DNA of 64,000 nt. It comes from Thermus antranikianii DSM 12462. Its GTDB lineage: Bacteria; Deinococcota; Deinococci; Deinococcales; Thermaceae. This document shows positions 20,473 to 28,819 of the stretch, piece after piece. The translations under genes and the position numbers were made by a program. The first letter of the stretch is position 1, and every line of letters begins with the position of its first letter. Below the pieces are notes generated by a model. It did not search any database. It was not told the origin of the DNA and saw only the letters and a list, made by a program, of their open reading frames with translations. Location of the stretch: contig NZ_AUIW01000010.1 of assembly GCF_000423905.1 (NCBI RefSeq), positions 1-64,000 of the forward strand. Direction: 5' to 3'.

Positions 20473-21537
20473 TCACGCCCTTAGGAGGTCCTGTATGGCC
20501 CGCAGGAAGGCCTCAAACTGCCGGAAGTCCATCTGTTGTTGGTTGTCGGAAAGGGCCACCTTGGGGTTGGGGTGGACCTCCACGTGCACCCCATCCGCCC
20601 CCACCGCCAAGGCCGCCCGGGCCAGGGGGGCAAGAAGATCCGTGCGCCCGGCGGCGTGGGTCACATCCACCACCACGGGCAGGTGGGTTTCCTGCTTGGC
20701 CAAGGCCACGGCGGAGAGGTCCAGGGTGTTCCGCGTCCAGCGCTCAAAGGTGCGGATTCCCCTTTCCGCCAGGATGACCTGCTCGTTGCCCTGGCTCAGG
20801 ATGTACTCGGCGGCATAGAACCACTCCTCCATGGTGGCGGAAAGCCCCCTCTTGAGAAGGACGGGCTTACCCGAGCGCCCCACCTCCTTGAGGAGGGCGA
20901 AGTTCTGCATGTTCCGGGCCCCGATTTGGAGGATGTCCGCGTACTCCGCCACCACCTCCACGTCCCGGGTATCCATGACCTCGGTGACGAAAACCATGCC
21001 AAAAGCTTCCGCCGCCTTGCGACCGATCCTTAGCCCCTCCACCCCCAGGCCCTGGAAGCCATAGGGACTGGTCCTGGGCTTGAAGGCCCCGCCCCTTAGG
21101 ACCTTGACTCCCTTGGCGGAAAGGAAGCGGGCGGTTTCCATCATCTGCTCCTCGGACTCGATGGAGCAGGGGCCGGCGATGAGGAGGGGCTTCTCCCCGA
21201 AGACCACCTCCCCCACCCGCACCCGGGTGGGCTCGGGCTTGTGCCTGCGGGAATAGAGGAACTTCTTCTGGTCCTCCCGCTCCTCGAGGTCCAGGCTGGC
21301 CTTGAAGATCTCCTTGAAAAGCTTTCGGATGGTTTCCGGAGGAAAGGGACCGGGGTTTTCGGCGGTGAGGTAGGCCAGCATCTCCTCCTCTCGCTTGGGG
21401 TCGTAGTGGGGCAGGCCGAGCTCGGTCTGGATGCGGCCGATCTCCTGCACCAGCCTTCCCCGTTCGGAGAGGAGGCGCAGGATTTCCCGGTTAACCCGGT
21501 CCACCTCCCTACGCAGGGCCAGGATGCGCTCGTCCAT
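20473..21537 (-). CDS. aroG: Bifunctional chorismate mutase / DAHP synthase
   Basis: A 354-residue fusion. Residues 1-85 are an AroQ-type chorismate mutase helix bundle ([20 protein letters not shown]). From about 105 is a type I-beta DAHP synthase with [32 protein letters not shown], the metal-binding VTEVMD and [10 protein letters not shown] motifs. It makes DAHP from PEP and erythrose 4-phosphate at the head of aromatic synthesis, with the mutase domain usually acting as a prephenate/chorismate sensor. The gene is leaderless: TAGAAT (21548-21543) lies 5 nt before ATG. Confidence 0.92.
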   Translation of the reverse strand: MDERILALRREVDRVNREILRLLSERGRLVQEIGRIQTELGLPHYDPKREEEMLAYLTAENPGPFPPETIRKLFKEIFKASLDLEEREDQKKFLYSRRHKPEPTRVRVGEVVFGEKPLLIAGPCSIESEEQMMETARFLSAKGVKVLRGGAFKPRTSPYGFQGLGVEGLRIGRKAAEAFGMVFVTEVMDTRDVEVVAEYADILQIGARNMQNFALLKEVGRSGKPVLLKRGLSATMEEWFYAAEYILSQGNEQVILAERGIRTFERWTRNTLDLSAVALAKQETHLPVVVDVTHAAGRTDLLAPLARAALAVGADGVHVEVHPNPKVALSDNQQQMDFRQFEAFLRAIQDLLRA

Positions 21538-21542
21538 GGGCT

Positions 21543-21574
21543 ATTCTATGGGGCAAAGCCCCTTGGGGTGTCAA
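21543..21574 (-). promoter_or_regulatory. Promoter of the aroG operon
   Basis: Minus strand TTGACA (21574-21569) and TAGAAT (21548-21543), spacer 20 bp (long), with a GGGGC/GCCCC hairpin in the spacer that may also end tatC transcription. Confidence 0.45.
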
Positions 21575-22314
21575 GCGGCTTCCTCCCTGGGCCTGGCCCG
21601 CTCCGCCACCCTGGCCACCAGCACGGAGATCCAATACAGGACCAACAGAGGACCGGTGACGATGGCCAAGGACACCACGTCCACCGTGGGGGTGATGAGG
21701 GCCGCCAGGCTGAGGAGAAGGACCACGGCGACCCGCCAGTTGCGGGCCAGGAAGGCGGAGGAAAGGATCCCCAGGCGGGCCAGCAAGTAGCTCACCACCG
21801 GCATCTCAAAGACCAGGCCCATGACCCCCATCATCATGAGGACCTGGCCCATGTAGCGGCCGATGGAGATCTGGGGGGTGATGACCTCACCCAAAAAGCC
21901 CAGGAGGAAGGGTATGGCGAAGGGCAAAAAGCCGTAGTAGGCGAAGAGGGCCCCCAAGGCGAAGCTAAACCCAGCCCCCAGCAAGAAGGGCACCGCCAGC
22001 CGCTTCTCGTGCTCGTAAAGCCCCGGGGCGATGAAGGCCCAGACCTGGTAGACGATGAAGGGCAGGGCCAACACCAGCCCCCCGAAGGCCGCCACCTTCA
22101 AGGAAACCAAGAAGGGCTCGGTGATGTCCAAGACGATGAGGTTCACCTGGATGCGGTTCTGCTGGGCCGCCAGGTCCAAGGGCCGCTTCAGCCACTCCAG
22201 AAGCTGGACCCTAAAACTCCAGGCCACCCCCGTACCCACCACCCAGGCCACCAGGGACCAGAGGATACGGGCCCTGAGCTCCTCCAGGTGCTCAACCAGT
22301 GGGGCTTCCTTCAA
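21571..22314 (-). CDS. tatC: Sec-independent translocase protein TatC
   Basis: A 247-residue, six-helix receptor of the twin-arginine translocase, which exports folded, cofactor-bearing proteins. The N-terminus PLVEHLEELRARIL, the F-x-K-x-A segment FLVSLKVAAFGG and the YEHEKRL loop are diagnostic. The start is TTG, overlapping the tatA stop (TTGA), so tatC is translationally coupled to tatA. Confidence 0.93.
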   Translation of the reverse strand: MKEAPLVEHLEELRARILWSLVAWVVGTGVAWSFRVQLLEWLKRPLDLAAQQNRIQVNLIVLDITEPFLVSLKVAAFGGLVLALPFIVYQVWAFIAPGLYEHEKRLAVPFLLGAGFSFALGALFAYYGFLPFAIPFLLGFLGEVITPQISIGRYMGQVLMMMGVMGLVFEMPVVSYLLARLGILSSAFLARNWRVAVVLLLSLAALITPTVDVVSLAIVTGPLLVLYWISVLVARVAERARPREEAA

Positions 22315-22628
22315 GCCTTACGCTCCTCTTGAAGTTCAGAACCCTCAGGGGCCTTGGAGGGGGCAGCCTCAGAAACCGGCTTGGGCCTCAGCTCCTCCCT
22401 AGCCCCTTCGGGGCCCTTATCTTCCCTAGCCAGCCTAGCCCCTTCGGGGCCCTTATCTTCCCGCACGTCCACGCTCTTCTCCAGCTCCTCCCGGATCTCC
22501 TGGGCCCCCCGCTTGAACTCCCGGATGCTCTGGCCCAGGGAACGGCCGAGCTCGGGGAGTTTCTTGGGCCCGAAGATGAGGAGGGCCACCACCAGGATCA
22601 CCAGGATTTCCGGCATGCCCAGGTTCAT
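22311..22628 (-). CDS. tatA: Sec-independent translocase protein TatA
   Basis: A 105-residue pore subunit: one membrane helix (EILVILVVALLIF), the hinge GPKKLPELGRSLG and an amphipathic helix. The acidic tail carries two copies of a 12-residue repeat unit (REDKGPEGAR core), encoded by two identical 28-nt tracts (22399-22426, 22435-22462). No separate TatB is present, as in minimal TatAC systems. It is leaderless: TAAACT (22641-22636) lies 7 nt before ATG. Confidence 0.92.
   Translation of the reverse strand: MNLGMPEILVILVVALLIFGPKKLPELGRSLGQSIREFKRGAQEIREELEKSVDVREDKGPEGARLAREDKGPEGAREELRPKPVSEAAPSKAPEGSELQEERKA
22399..22462. repeat. Two 28-nt direct repeats inside tatA
   Basis: Identical tracts at 22399-22426 and 22435-22462 (period 36, in frame) each contain the hairpin CTAGCCCCTTCGGGGC. 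A related sequence occurs between the M24 peptidase and prs genes (58019-58034). Confidence 0.8.
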
Positions 22629-22669
22629 ACCCCCCAGTTTACCACCCGGGCTGAAAGGAAGGTGAAACC

Positions 22670-24031
22670 CTAGTCCCCCTCCCGCTTGCGCCGGGCGTAG
22701 CCCTCGAGGTTCCGCTGCCTCTCCCGCGCTATGGCCAGGGCATCCTCGGGCACATCGTGGGTGATCACGCTCCCCGCCCCCACCATGGCCCCATCCCCCA
22801 CCCGCACCGGGGCCACCAACACGCTGTTGGAACCGATAAAGGCTCCCTTGCCGATGAAGGTTCTGTGCTTGCGCTTGCCATCGTAGTTGGCGGTGATGAC
22901 CCCGGCCCCGATGTTGGTGCCCTCCCCCACCTCGGCATCCCCCAAATAGGCCAGGTGCCCCGCCTTGACCCCGGGGTGGAGGAGGCTATTCTTCACTTCC
23001 ACGAAGTTGCCCACGTGGGCCCCCTCCCTGAGAACGGCCCCGGGGCGTAGCCGGGCGAAGGGCCCGGCGTCGGCTCCCCTACCGATCACCGCCCCCTGGG
23101 CCACGGTGTGGGCCAATACCCGGGCCCCCGGTTCCAGGAGGGTGTCCTCGAGGACCGCATAGGGTCCCACCTCCGCCCCCTCGCCGATTCGGGTCTTGCC
23201 CTTAAGCACCACCCCTGGCCAGAGGGTCACGTCCGGGGCCAGCTCCACGCTGGCCTCTAGGTAGATGCTCTCGGGAAGGATCATCCGCACTCCCTTTCGC
23301 ATCCACTCCCGGCGCAAGGCTGAAAGGAGCACTCCCTCCACCCGGGCGAGTTCCTCCCGGGTGTTCACCCCCAAGGCTTCCTCCGCCACCCCTCTCACCG
23401 CCACCACCCTCCGCCCCCTGGCCCGGTAGATGGCGATGAGGTCGGGGAGGTAGTACTCCCGGGCGGCGTTTTCGTTTCGCACCTCCTTAAGGGCCTGGAA
23501 GAGGAAGCCGTCAAAGGCATAGGCCCCAGCGTTCACCTCCCGGATGGCCTTGACCTCGGGGGAGGCATCCTTCTCCTCCACACTGCCTAAGATCTCCTCC
23601 CCCTGGCGCAGGATGCGGCCGTAGCCGGTGGGGTCAGAAAGCTCCACGGTGAGGAGGGCCATCCCCGCTCCCTCCTCCACCCTTTCCAGAAGCTCCCTTA
23701 GGGTTTCCGGGCGAAGAAGGGGCGTATCCCCCTGGGTGACCAGGGTGGGGCCAGGAAAGTCCTTTAACAAGGCCTCCGCCTGCAAAAGGGCGTGGGCGGT
23801 GCCGAGCTGTTCTTCCTGCACCGCCACCTCCACCGGATAGGCCTTTAGGACCTCCATCACCTGCTTGGCTCCATGCCCCACCACCACCACCAGCCTTTGG
23901 GGTTCCAGGGCCAGGGCCGTTTCCACCGCATAGGCCAGCATGGGCTTGCCCAGGAGGGGATGGAGCACCTTGGGCAGGCGGGATTTCATGCGGGTCCCCT
24001 GCCCGGCGGCCAGGATCACATGGGCGTGCAT
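22670..24031 (-). CDS. glmU: Bifunctional GlmU (GlcN-1-P acetyltransferase / GlcNAc-1-P uridyltransferase)
   Basis: A 453-residue enzyme making UDP-GlcNAc for the cell wall. The N-terminal pyrophosphorylase has the LAAGQGTRMKSRLPKVLHPLLGKP signature split over residues 7-30, QLGTAHAL and GDTPLLR; the C-terminal half is a left-handed beta helix of hexapeptide repeats with the acetyltransferase region around NYDGKRKHRTFIG. The -10 TAAAAT (24043-24038), 6 nt before ATG, makes it leaderless. Confidence 0.95.
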   Translation of the reverse strand: MHAHVILAAGQGTRMKSRLPKVLHPLLGKPMLAYAVETALALEPQRLVVVVGHGAKQVMEVLKAYPVEVAVQEEQLGTAHALLQAEALLKDFPGPTLVTQGDTPLLRPETLRELLERVEEGAGMALLTVELSDPTGYGRILRQGEEILGSVEEKDASPEVKAIREVNAGAYAFDGFLFQALKEVRNENAAREYYLPDLIAIYRARGRRVVAVRGVAEEALGVNTREELARVEGVLLSALRREWMRKGVRMILPESIYLEASVELAPDVTLWPGVVLKGKTRIGEGAEVGPYAVLEDTLLEPGARVLAHTVAQGAVIGRGADAGPFARLRPGAVLREGAHVGNFVEVKNSLLHPGVKAGHLAYLGDAEVGEGTNIGAGVITANYDGKRKHRTFIGKGAFIGSNSVLVAPVRVGDGAMVGAGSVITHDVPEDALAIARERQRNLEGYARRKREGD

Positions 24032-24052
24032 AGGGCTATTTTAGGGCGTGGG

Positions 24053-24988
24053 CTAGGTGTGGTCCTGGACCACCTCGAGGCCCACCCTCCCGAGCTCCCG
24101 CACCAGGGCCCGCACCGCCTCCTTCACCCCCTCGGTGATGAGGGGGCTACCGAAGCGGCTAACCCCCGCATAGAGCCCGCGGGCACTCCTCCTCACCTCC
24201 AGAAGCAAATCCTGGGTGAGATCTTCTTCCTCCACGTGGGTGAGCACGTAAAACCCTTCCTCCCCCCGGGCCACCTCCAGAAAAACCGCCACCCCCCCGG
24301 GGATGGCCACGGGAGCCTTGGCAAGGGTAAGCTCCTTGGGCAATTCCCCCCTCAACAGCGCATGGGCCACCTCGTACCTCCTTATGGGCGGCCAAGGCGT
24401 GGGATCCTCGGCCACCTTGGTGAACACCGCATGGAAGAAGGTCCGGCCCGCCTCCTTCCACTTGAGGGCATACTTGGTGCGCAGGTGGGCCTCCGGGGGC
24501 TCCTTAACTTCCACCCGGTAAAGCCCGCTCCGTTTCGCCTCCTCCAGGGCGAAGCGGAAGTACGCCTCGTGGTCGGTGGTGAGGAGGAGGTCCCCACCCT
24601 CCATGAGCCTAGTGGAAAGCCTGCGGAAAAATCCCTCCTGCAAAAGCCGCTTCCGCTGGTGCCGCTTCTTGGGCCAGGGATCGGGGAAGTTGACGATGAC
24701 CCGCTTTAGGCTCCCCGGGGGCACCAGGTTCCTCAGGGCAAAGAGGCCTTGCCCGTGGTAAAGGCGCACGTTCGCTATTCCTTCCCGGCGCAAGCGCCGG
24801 TAAGCCCTTTGGACGCTGGCCGCCGAGACCTCGGCCCCCAGGATGAGCCATTCCGGATGGGCCTTGGCGAGCTCCGCGGTGAAGCGCCCATCGCCAAAGC
24901 CCACCTCGAGGACCAAAGGTCCCTCCCGGCCGAAAAGATCCACCAGCCGTGGAGGCCAAAGGGGAAGAAGAGCGGGCCGCACCAGCAC
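24053..24988 (-). CDS. trmB: tRNA (guanine-N7)-methyltransferase
   Basis: A 311-residue SAM enzyme forming m7G46 in tRNA. The SAM motif is [10 protein letters not shown], the substrate motif [11 protein letters not shown], and T-TDHEAYF follows. The first 200 residues cover the TrmB core; a C-terminal extension of about 100 residues, as seen in some thermophile TrmB proteins, follows. The GTG start at 24988 has TATAAT (25002-24997) 8 nt upstream and no SD, so it is leaderless. Confidence 0.9.
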   Translation of the reverse strand: MLVRPALLPLWPPRLVDLFGREGPLVLEVGFGDGRFTAELAKAHPEWLILGAEVSAASVQRAYRRLRREGIANVRLYHGQGLFALRNLVPPGSLKRVIVNFPDPWPKKRHQRKRLLQEGFFRRLSTRLMEGGDLLLTTDHEAYFRFALEEAKRSGLYRVEVKEPPEAHLRTKYALKWKEAGRTFFHAVFTKVAEDPTPWPPIRRYEVAHALLRGELPKELTLAKAPVAIPGGVAVFLEVARGEEGFYVLTHVEEEDLTQDLLLEVRRSARGLYAGVSRFGSPLITEGVKEAVRALVRELGRVGLEVVQDHT

Positions 24989-24996
24989 AAGGGGGG

Positions 24997-25002
24997 ATTA
25001 TA
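24997..25002 (-). promoter_or_regulatory. Leaderless -10 element of trmB
   Basis: Consensus TATAAT on the minus strand, 8 nt before the GTG start. Confidence 0.6.
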
Positions 25003-25060
25003 CGCTTTTTTCAAATCCTTTTCACAGGGGGGCTCTAGGGTAAAGGCAGGAGGTTGGGTT

Positions 25061-25666
25061 ATGGCCCTGTTCGGAAGCCTCAATGCACTGCCCCTCGAGG
25101 AGCTCCTCCAACTTCTCGCCCACAAGGAGGGGGCCCTGGAAATTTGGAACCTGAAGGATATTCCCGCCACCACCGTTTACTTGAAGCCAGGCTACATCCG
25201 CTCCATTGACCAGCACGGCAAGCCCCTGGAGGCCCTGGCCGCCAAAGCCACCCTGCAAGCCTTGCTGCAAGCCCGCGAGGGCAGCTTCGAGTTCCTCCCC
25301 GGCGCCAAGCCCAAGCACAAGGTGCGCTTGAACTGGCCCGTGGGGAAGGTTCTTCTAAGCACCGTCACCCTCCAGGATGAGCTGGAGCGCTACCGCCCGT
25401 ACTTCCCCCCTCCCAAGGCCATCTTCAAGGCTTCTGCGGTGGCCAAGAAGCACCTCCCGGAGGAAAGCTTTCTGGCCAAGTCGCTTCCCTACCTGGAAAA
25501 GGGGGTGTCCGCAGAAGGCCTCTCCAAGGCCCTCAGCCTGCCCCTGGACCTGGTGCGCTTTCAGCTCTTCCGCCTGGAGCGGAAAGGGCTGGTGCAACGC
25601 ACAGGGCAAATGGAGAGCAGCCGCCCAGGGCTTCTGGGCCAGCTACTCAGCGGGGTGAGGCTATGA
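25061..25666 (+). CDS. DUF4388-type regulatory protein
   Basis: A 201-residue protein. The N-terminal ~100 residues (LNALPLEELLQLLAHKEGALEIW, then YLKPGYIRSID and ALLQAREGSFEFLPG) match DUF4388/PATAN-like modules common in bacterial signalling; the C-terminal part (about 130-195) looks like a winged helix. It overlaps the following response-regulator gene by 4 nt, so it likely works in the same signalling path. The ATG has the SD GGCAGGAGG. Confidence 0.65.
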   Translation: MALFGSLNALPLEELLQLLAHKEGALEIWNLKDIPATTVYLKPGYIRSIDQHGKPLEALAAKATLQALLQAREGSFEFLPGAKPKHKVRLNWPVGKVLLSTVTLQDELERYRPYFPPPKAIFKASAVAKKHLPEESFLAKSLPYLEKGVSAEGLSKALSLPLDLVRFQLFRLERKGLVQRTGQMESSRPGLLGQLLSGVRL

Positions 25667-26637
25667 AACACCCCCAGTTCCCCCATGCAAAAAGGGTGTT
25701 GCTGGTAGACGACGAACCCATCCAGCGCCTCCTCCTCATGCGGGCCCTGGAGCCTTTAGGTGTGGAGGTCCAGGAGGCGAGAAACGGGCAAGAGGCCTTG
25801 GACCTCCTTCGGGATAGCCTCCCCCACGTGGTGCTCACCGACCTGCACATGCCCATCATGGATGGCCTCGAGCTCACCCGCAGGGTAAAGGCCCTGGACC
25901 CCTTGCTCCCCGTCATCCTCCTCACCGCCGACGGGGACCGGGAGGTGCGCCTTAAGGGAATTGAGGCCGGGGCCGACGACTTCCTAAAGCTCCCCGTGGA
26001 CTTGGTGGAGCTCAGGCTTCGGGTCAAGGGCCATCTGGAGCGCCGAAAACTCCAAGAGAAGCTGGAGGACCTGGAAAGGGCCCTTTTTGCCCTGGTGCGG
26101 GCGGTGGAGGCCAAGGACGCCTACACCGCCGGTCACGGGGAAAGGGTGGCCCAGTACGCCCTTTGGACCGCGGAGGAGCTCGGGGCGAAGCCCGAGGAGC
26201 TCGAGGACCTCCACATGGGAGCGCTTCTTCACGACGTAGGCAAGATCGGTATCCCCGACCACATCCTCCGGGGAGACTATACCCTCACGGAGCCCGAGTG
26301 GCGCCTTATCCAGGAGCACCCAGTGAAGGGGGACGAGATCATCCGGCCCCTTCGAGCCTACGCCCGCTTAAAACCCTACGTGCGCTGGCACCACGAGAAG
26401 CTGGATGGCTCCGGCTACCCCGACGGCCTAACCCAGATACCCCTCTTGGTGCAGGCGGTGACCGCCGCCGACATCTACGATGCCTTGACCAGCGTGCGCA
26501 CCTACCGTAAGGTAGCCCGGCCCGAGGAAGCCTTGCAGGCCCTGGAAAACGAGGTGCGCCAAGGACGCCTGGACCGGGAAGTGGTCCGGGCGTTCAAGAG
26601 CGCCCTCCTTCGCAACCGGGCCCTGCGAACCGTCTAG
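25663..26637 (+). CDS. Response regulator with HD-GYP c-di-GMP phosphodiesterase domain
   Basis: A 324-residue two-domain protein. The receiver (about 10-125) has acidic DDE (16-18), phosphoacceptor D60 (LTDLHMP), T and K109. A helical linker leads to the HD-GYP domain: HDVGKIGIPDHIL (190-202) and HHEKLDGSGYP (243-253), with all metal ligands visible. Such enzymes hydrolyse cyclic di-GMP. No histidine kinase is nearby; the only linked gene is the DUF4388 protein. It converges with ubiD, overlapping by 4 nt. Confidence 0.9.
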   Translation: MKHPQFPHAKRVLLVDDEPIQRLLLMRALEPLGVEVQEARNGQEALDLLRDSLPHVVLTDLHMPIMDGLELTRRVKALDPLLPVILLTADGDREVRLKGIEAGADDFLKLPVDLVELRLRVKGHLERRKLQEKLEDLERALFALVRAVEAKDAYTAGHGERVAQYALWTAEELGAKPEELEDLHMGALLHDVGKIGIPDHILRGDYTLTEPEWRLIQEHPVKGDEIIRPLRAYARLKPYVRWHHEKLDGSGYPDGLTQIPLLVQAVTAADIYDALTSVRTYRKVARPEEALQALENEVRQGRLDREVVRAFKSALLRNRALRTV

Positions 26638-28421
26638 AAGCCGTACTCCTCCCAGCGGGAGTCCACCAGGGCCTTGATCCGCGCATCCATAAGGATGCGC
26701 TCGGGCCAGGTGCGGGCAAAGCCCTCCTGGGGCAGCTTGCGGGTGCCGTCCAGCACCAAGACGGGGCCCTCCACTCCCTCCAATACCCGGGCATCCCGCT
26801 CCGGATCTATGTTGTTGAGCACAGCCCAAAGAAGTTCCTCGGGGGTGAGGAGGGTGTCGTGGTCTGCCAGGAGCATCAAGCGTATACCAGCGCTTTGCGG
26901 CGTCTTGAGGAGCCTTTCCGCCAGGGCCAAGGCCTGGCCTGGCCTCTCCTTGCGCAAGGTAATCCCCCAGATGCCCGGCCACTGCCTTTGGGCCAGGGCC
27001 TCCGGGTCTTGGGGAAGCTCGGCATGGACCCTAGGGGTGAAGGGCACCTCCCCCCCCTCCTCGGGAAGCTTACGGGTACCATCCACAAGAAGCTTCCCAC
27101 CGAAGGCGAAGCTCCTTGAGCTATGGTCCAGCACATCCATAGGCCCCCGAAGGAGGAGGGTATCCCGCCCAGGCAGGGCATGCTTGAGGGCTTCCAAAAG
27201 GGTTTGAAACCCCGGCCTCACCGGAACATCCCCATCCACGGCCACGATCACCTTGGCGAACATCATCTGCCCAAGCCCCAGCATCCCGTAAGCCACCTTG
27301 TAGGCCTGGCCCGGATAGGCCTTGCGCAAGGCCACGTTCACCCAGTTGTGGGCCACCCCTTCCGGGGGCATGTGGTAGTCCACCACCTCGGGGAGGATGA
27401 GGCGCAAAGGCGGCAGGAAAAGGCGCTCGGAAGCCTCGATAAGGTAGGCGTCCTCCATGGGAGGTACCCCCACGATGGTGGCGGGGTAGATGGCCCTTTT
27501 CCGGTGGGTAATGGCGGTCACGTGGAAGCGGGGATAGAGATCCACGGGGGTGTAGAAGCCCGTGTGGTCCCCAAAGGGACCCTCCTCCACCAGGGGCTCT
27601 TCCGGGTCAATGTAGCCCTCCAGCACGAACTCCGCCTCGGCGGGGACAGGAAGGTCCACGGTGACGCCCCGGGTGAGCTCCACGGAAGCTCCCCGCAGGA
27701 ACCCCGCCAGGTGGAACTCGCTTACCCCTGGAAGAGGGGGTAAAGGGGCGGTGGCGGCGTAGGTGAGGATGGGATCCCCCCCCAGGGCCACGGCCACTTC
27801 CAGCTTTTTCCCCAGCTTTCTGGCCTTTTCCAGGTGCTGGCGGCCCACCTTGTGGAGCTGCCAGTGCATGGCCGTGCTCCTTTTGTCCAGAACCTGCATG
27901 CGGTACATGCCCACGTTGAGCTCCCCGGTCTCCGGGTCCTTGGTGATCACCAGGGGTAGGGTGAGGAAGGGCCCTCCGTCCAAGGGCCAGCACTTCAGGA
28001 TGGGAAGGCGGAAGAGGTCCACTGCCTCTCCCTTGAGAATCACCTCCTGCACCGGGGCCCTCCCCACCCATCTGGGGAAAAACCCTCTAAGAAGGGGAAG
28101 CTTGGGAAGAAGGCCCATGAGGGCGGAAATCCCCCCCCTTCCCGGCCTCAACTCCAGCAAGCGGGCCACCTTCTCAGAAAGCTCGTCCAGGTCCCTAACC
28201 CCCAGGGCGAAGGCAGTGCGCTCCCGGGTGCCAAAGAGGCCTATGGCCACAGGGAAGTCCTTACCCACCACCCTTTCAAAAAGGAGGGCAGGACCCCCCA
28301 TTTTCACCATGCGGTCGGCAATCTCCGTGATCTCCAGCTCGCTGGAAACGGGCACCCTTATTCGCTTGAGCTCCCCCCGCCTCTCCAGGGCTTGGAGGTA
28401 GGCCTCGAGGTTCCTAAACAC
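26634..28421 (-). CDS. UbiD-family decarboxylase
   Basis: A prenylated-FMN-dependent decarboxylase of about 595 residues. UbiD hallmarks are the N-terminal LRLP-like DLFRLPILKCWPLDGGPFLTLPL region, the E-x-x-x-R/E catalytic area EGPFGDHTGFYTP and PATIVGVPPMEDAYL. Thermus makes menaquinone by the futalosine route, whose last steps need a UbiD-type decarboxylation, a plausible but unproven role. Start uncertain: GTG 28421 is chosen because TAAGCT (28432-28427) lies 5 nt upstream; TTG 28445 would add 8 residues. No UbiX is in the window. Confidence 0.85.
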   Translation of the reverse strand: MFRNLEAYLQALERRGELKRIRVPVSSELEITEIADRMVKMGGPALLFERVVGKDFPVAIGLFGTRERTAFALGVRDLDELSEKVARLLELRPGRGGISALMGLLPKLPLLRGFFPRWVGRAPVQEVILKGEAVDLFRLPILKCWPLDGGPFLTLPLVITKDPETGELNVGMYRMQVLDKRSTAMHWQLHKVGRQHLEKARKLGKKLEVAVALGGDPILTYAATAPLPPLPGVSEFHLAGFLRGASVELTRGVTVDLPVPAEAEFVLEGYIDPEEPLVEEGPFGDHTGFYTPVDLYPRFHVTAITHRKRAIYPATIVGVPPMEDAYLIEASERLFLPPLRLILPEVVDYHMPPEGVAHNWVNVALRKAYPGQAYKVAYGMLGLGQMMFAKVIVAVDGDVPVRPGFQTLLEALKHALPGRDTLLLRGPMDVLDHSSRSFAFGGKLLVDGTRKLPEEGGEVPFTPRVHAELPQDPEALAQRQWPGIWGITLRKERPGQALALAERLLKTPQSAGIRLMLLADHDTLLTPEELLWAVLNNIDPERDARVLEGVEGPVLVLDGTRKLPQEGFARTWPERILMDARIKALVDSRWEEYGF

Positions 28422-28463
28422 CCTCAAGCTTACCCAAAGGACCAAGGGAAAGGGGATTTCCCC

Positions 28464-28793
28464 CTACACTTCCAACACCAGGTGCTCTATCCGGTGGGCC
28501 CTCGGAGTCCCGTGGACCAGGATGGCCTCGAGCCTCACCGGGAGATCGTCCCGTCCCAATAGATAACGGGCGCTTTGTAAAAGGCGCCCCACCTTCCTGG
28601 GGGTTAAGGCCTCCAAGGGCGTGCCGTAAGCCCCTGAGCTCCTTTGCTTGACCTCCACCAGCACGTAAATCCCGTCCTTTTCCAGAAACAGGTCCACCTC
28701 CCCAAAGGGGGTGCGGCGGTTGCGGCCAAGAAGCCGGTAGCCCCGCTCAAGAAGGTAGGCGAGCGCCAGGTCCTCGGCCCAGCCTCCTTTCAC
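28464..28793 (-). CDS. YraN-like UPF0102 nuclease-fold protein
   Basis: A protein of about 109 residues with the UPF0102 signature: [39 protein letters not shown] broken over residues 3-41, with the restriction-endonuclease-fold D and E-x-K ([10 protein letters not shown]). The family's role is unresolved, often guessed as DNA repair. GTG 28793 follows a GGGGAGGAGG purine tract and fits family length; GTG 28832 would extend it into the PASTA gene. Confidence 0.8.
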   Translation of the reverse strand: MKGGWAEDLALAYLLERGYRLLGRNRRTPFGEVDLFLEKDGIYVLVEVKQRSSGAYGTPLEALTPRKVGRLLQSARYLLGRDDLPVRLEAILVHGTPRAHRIEHLVLEV

Positions 28794-28819
28794 ACCCTCC
28801 TCCCCAATCCAGGGAACCC

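Noticed and set aside
21241-22332. 363-codon plus-strand frame antisense to aroG and tatC
   Set aside because: Composition is His/Gly/Gln-rich noise; the opposite strand encodes two clear enzymes.
24749-25060. Longer N-terminus for the DUF4388 protein
   Set aside because: The upstream part lies antisense to trmB; ATG 25061 has a good SD and the domain begins there.
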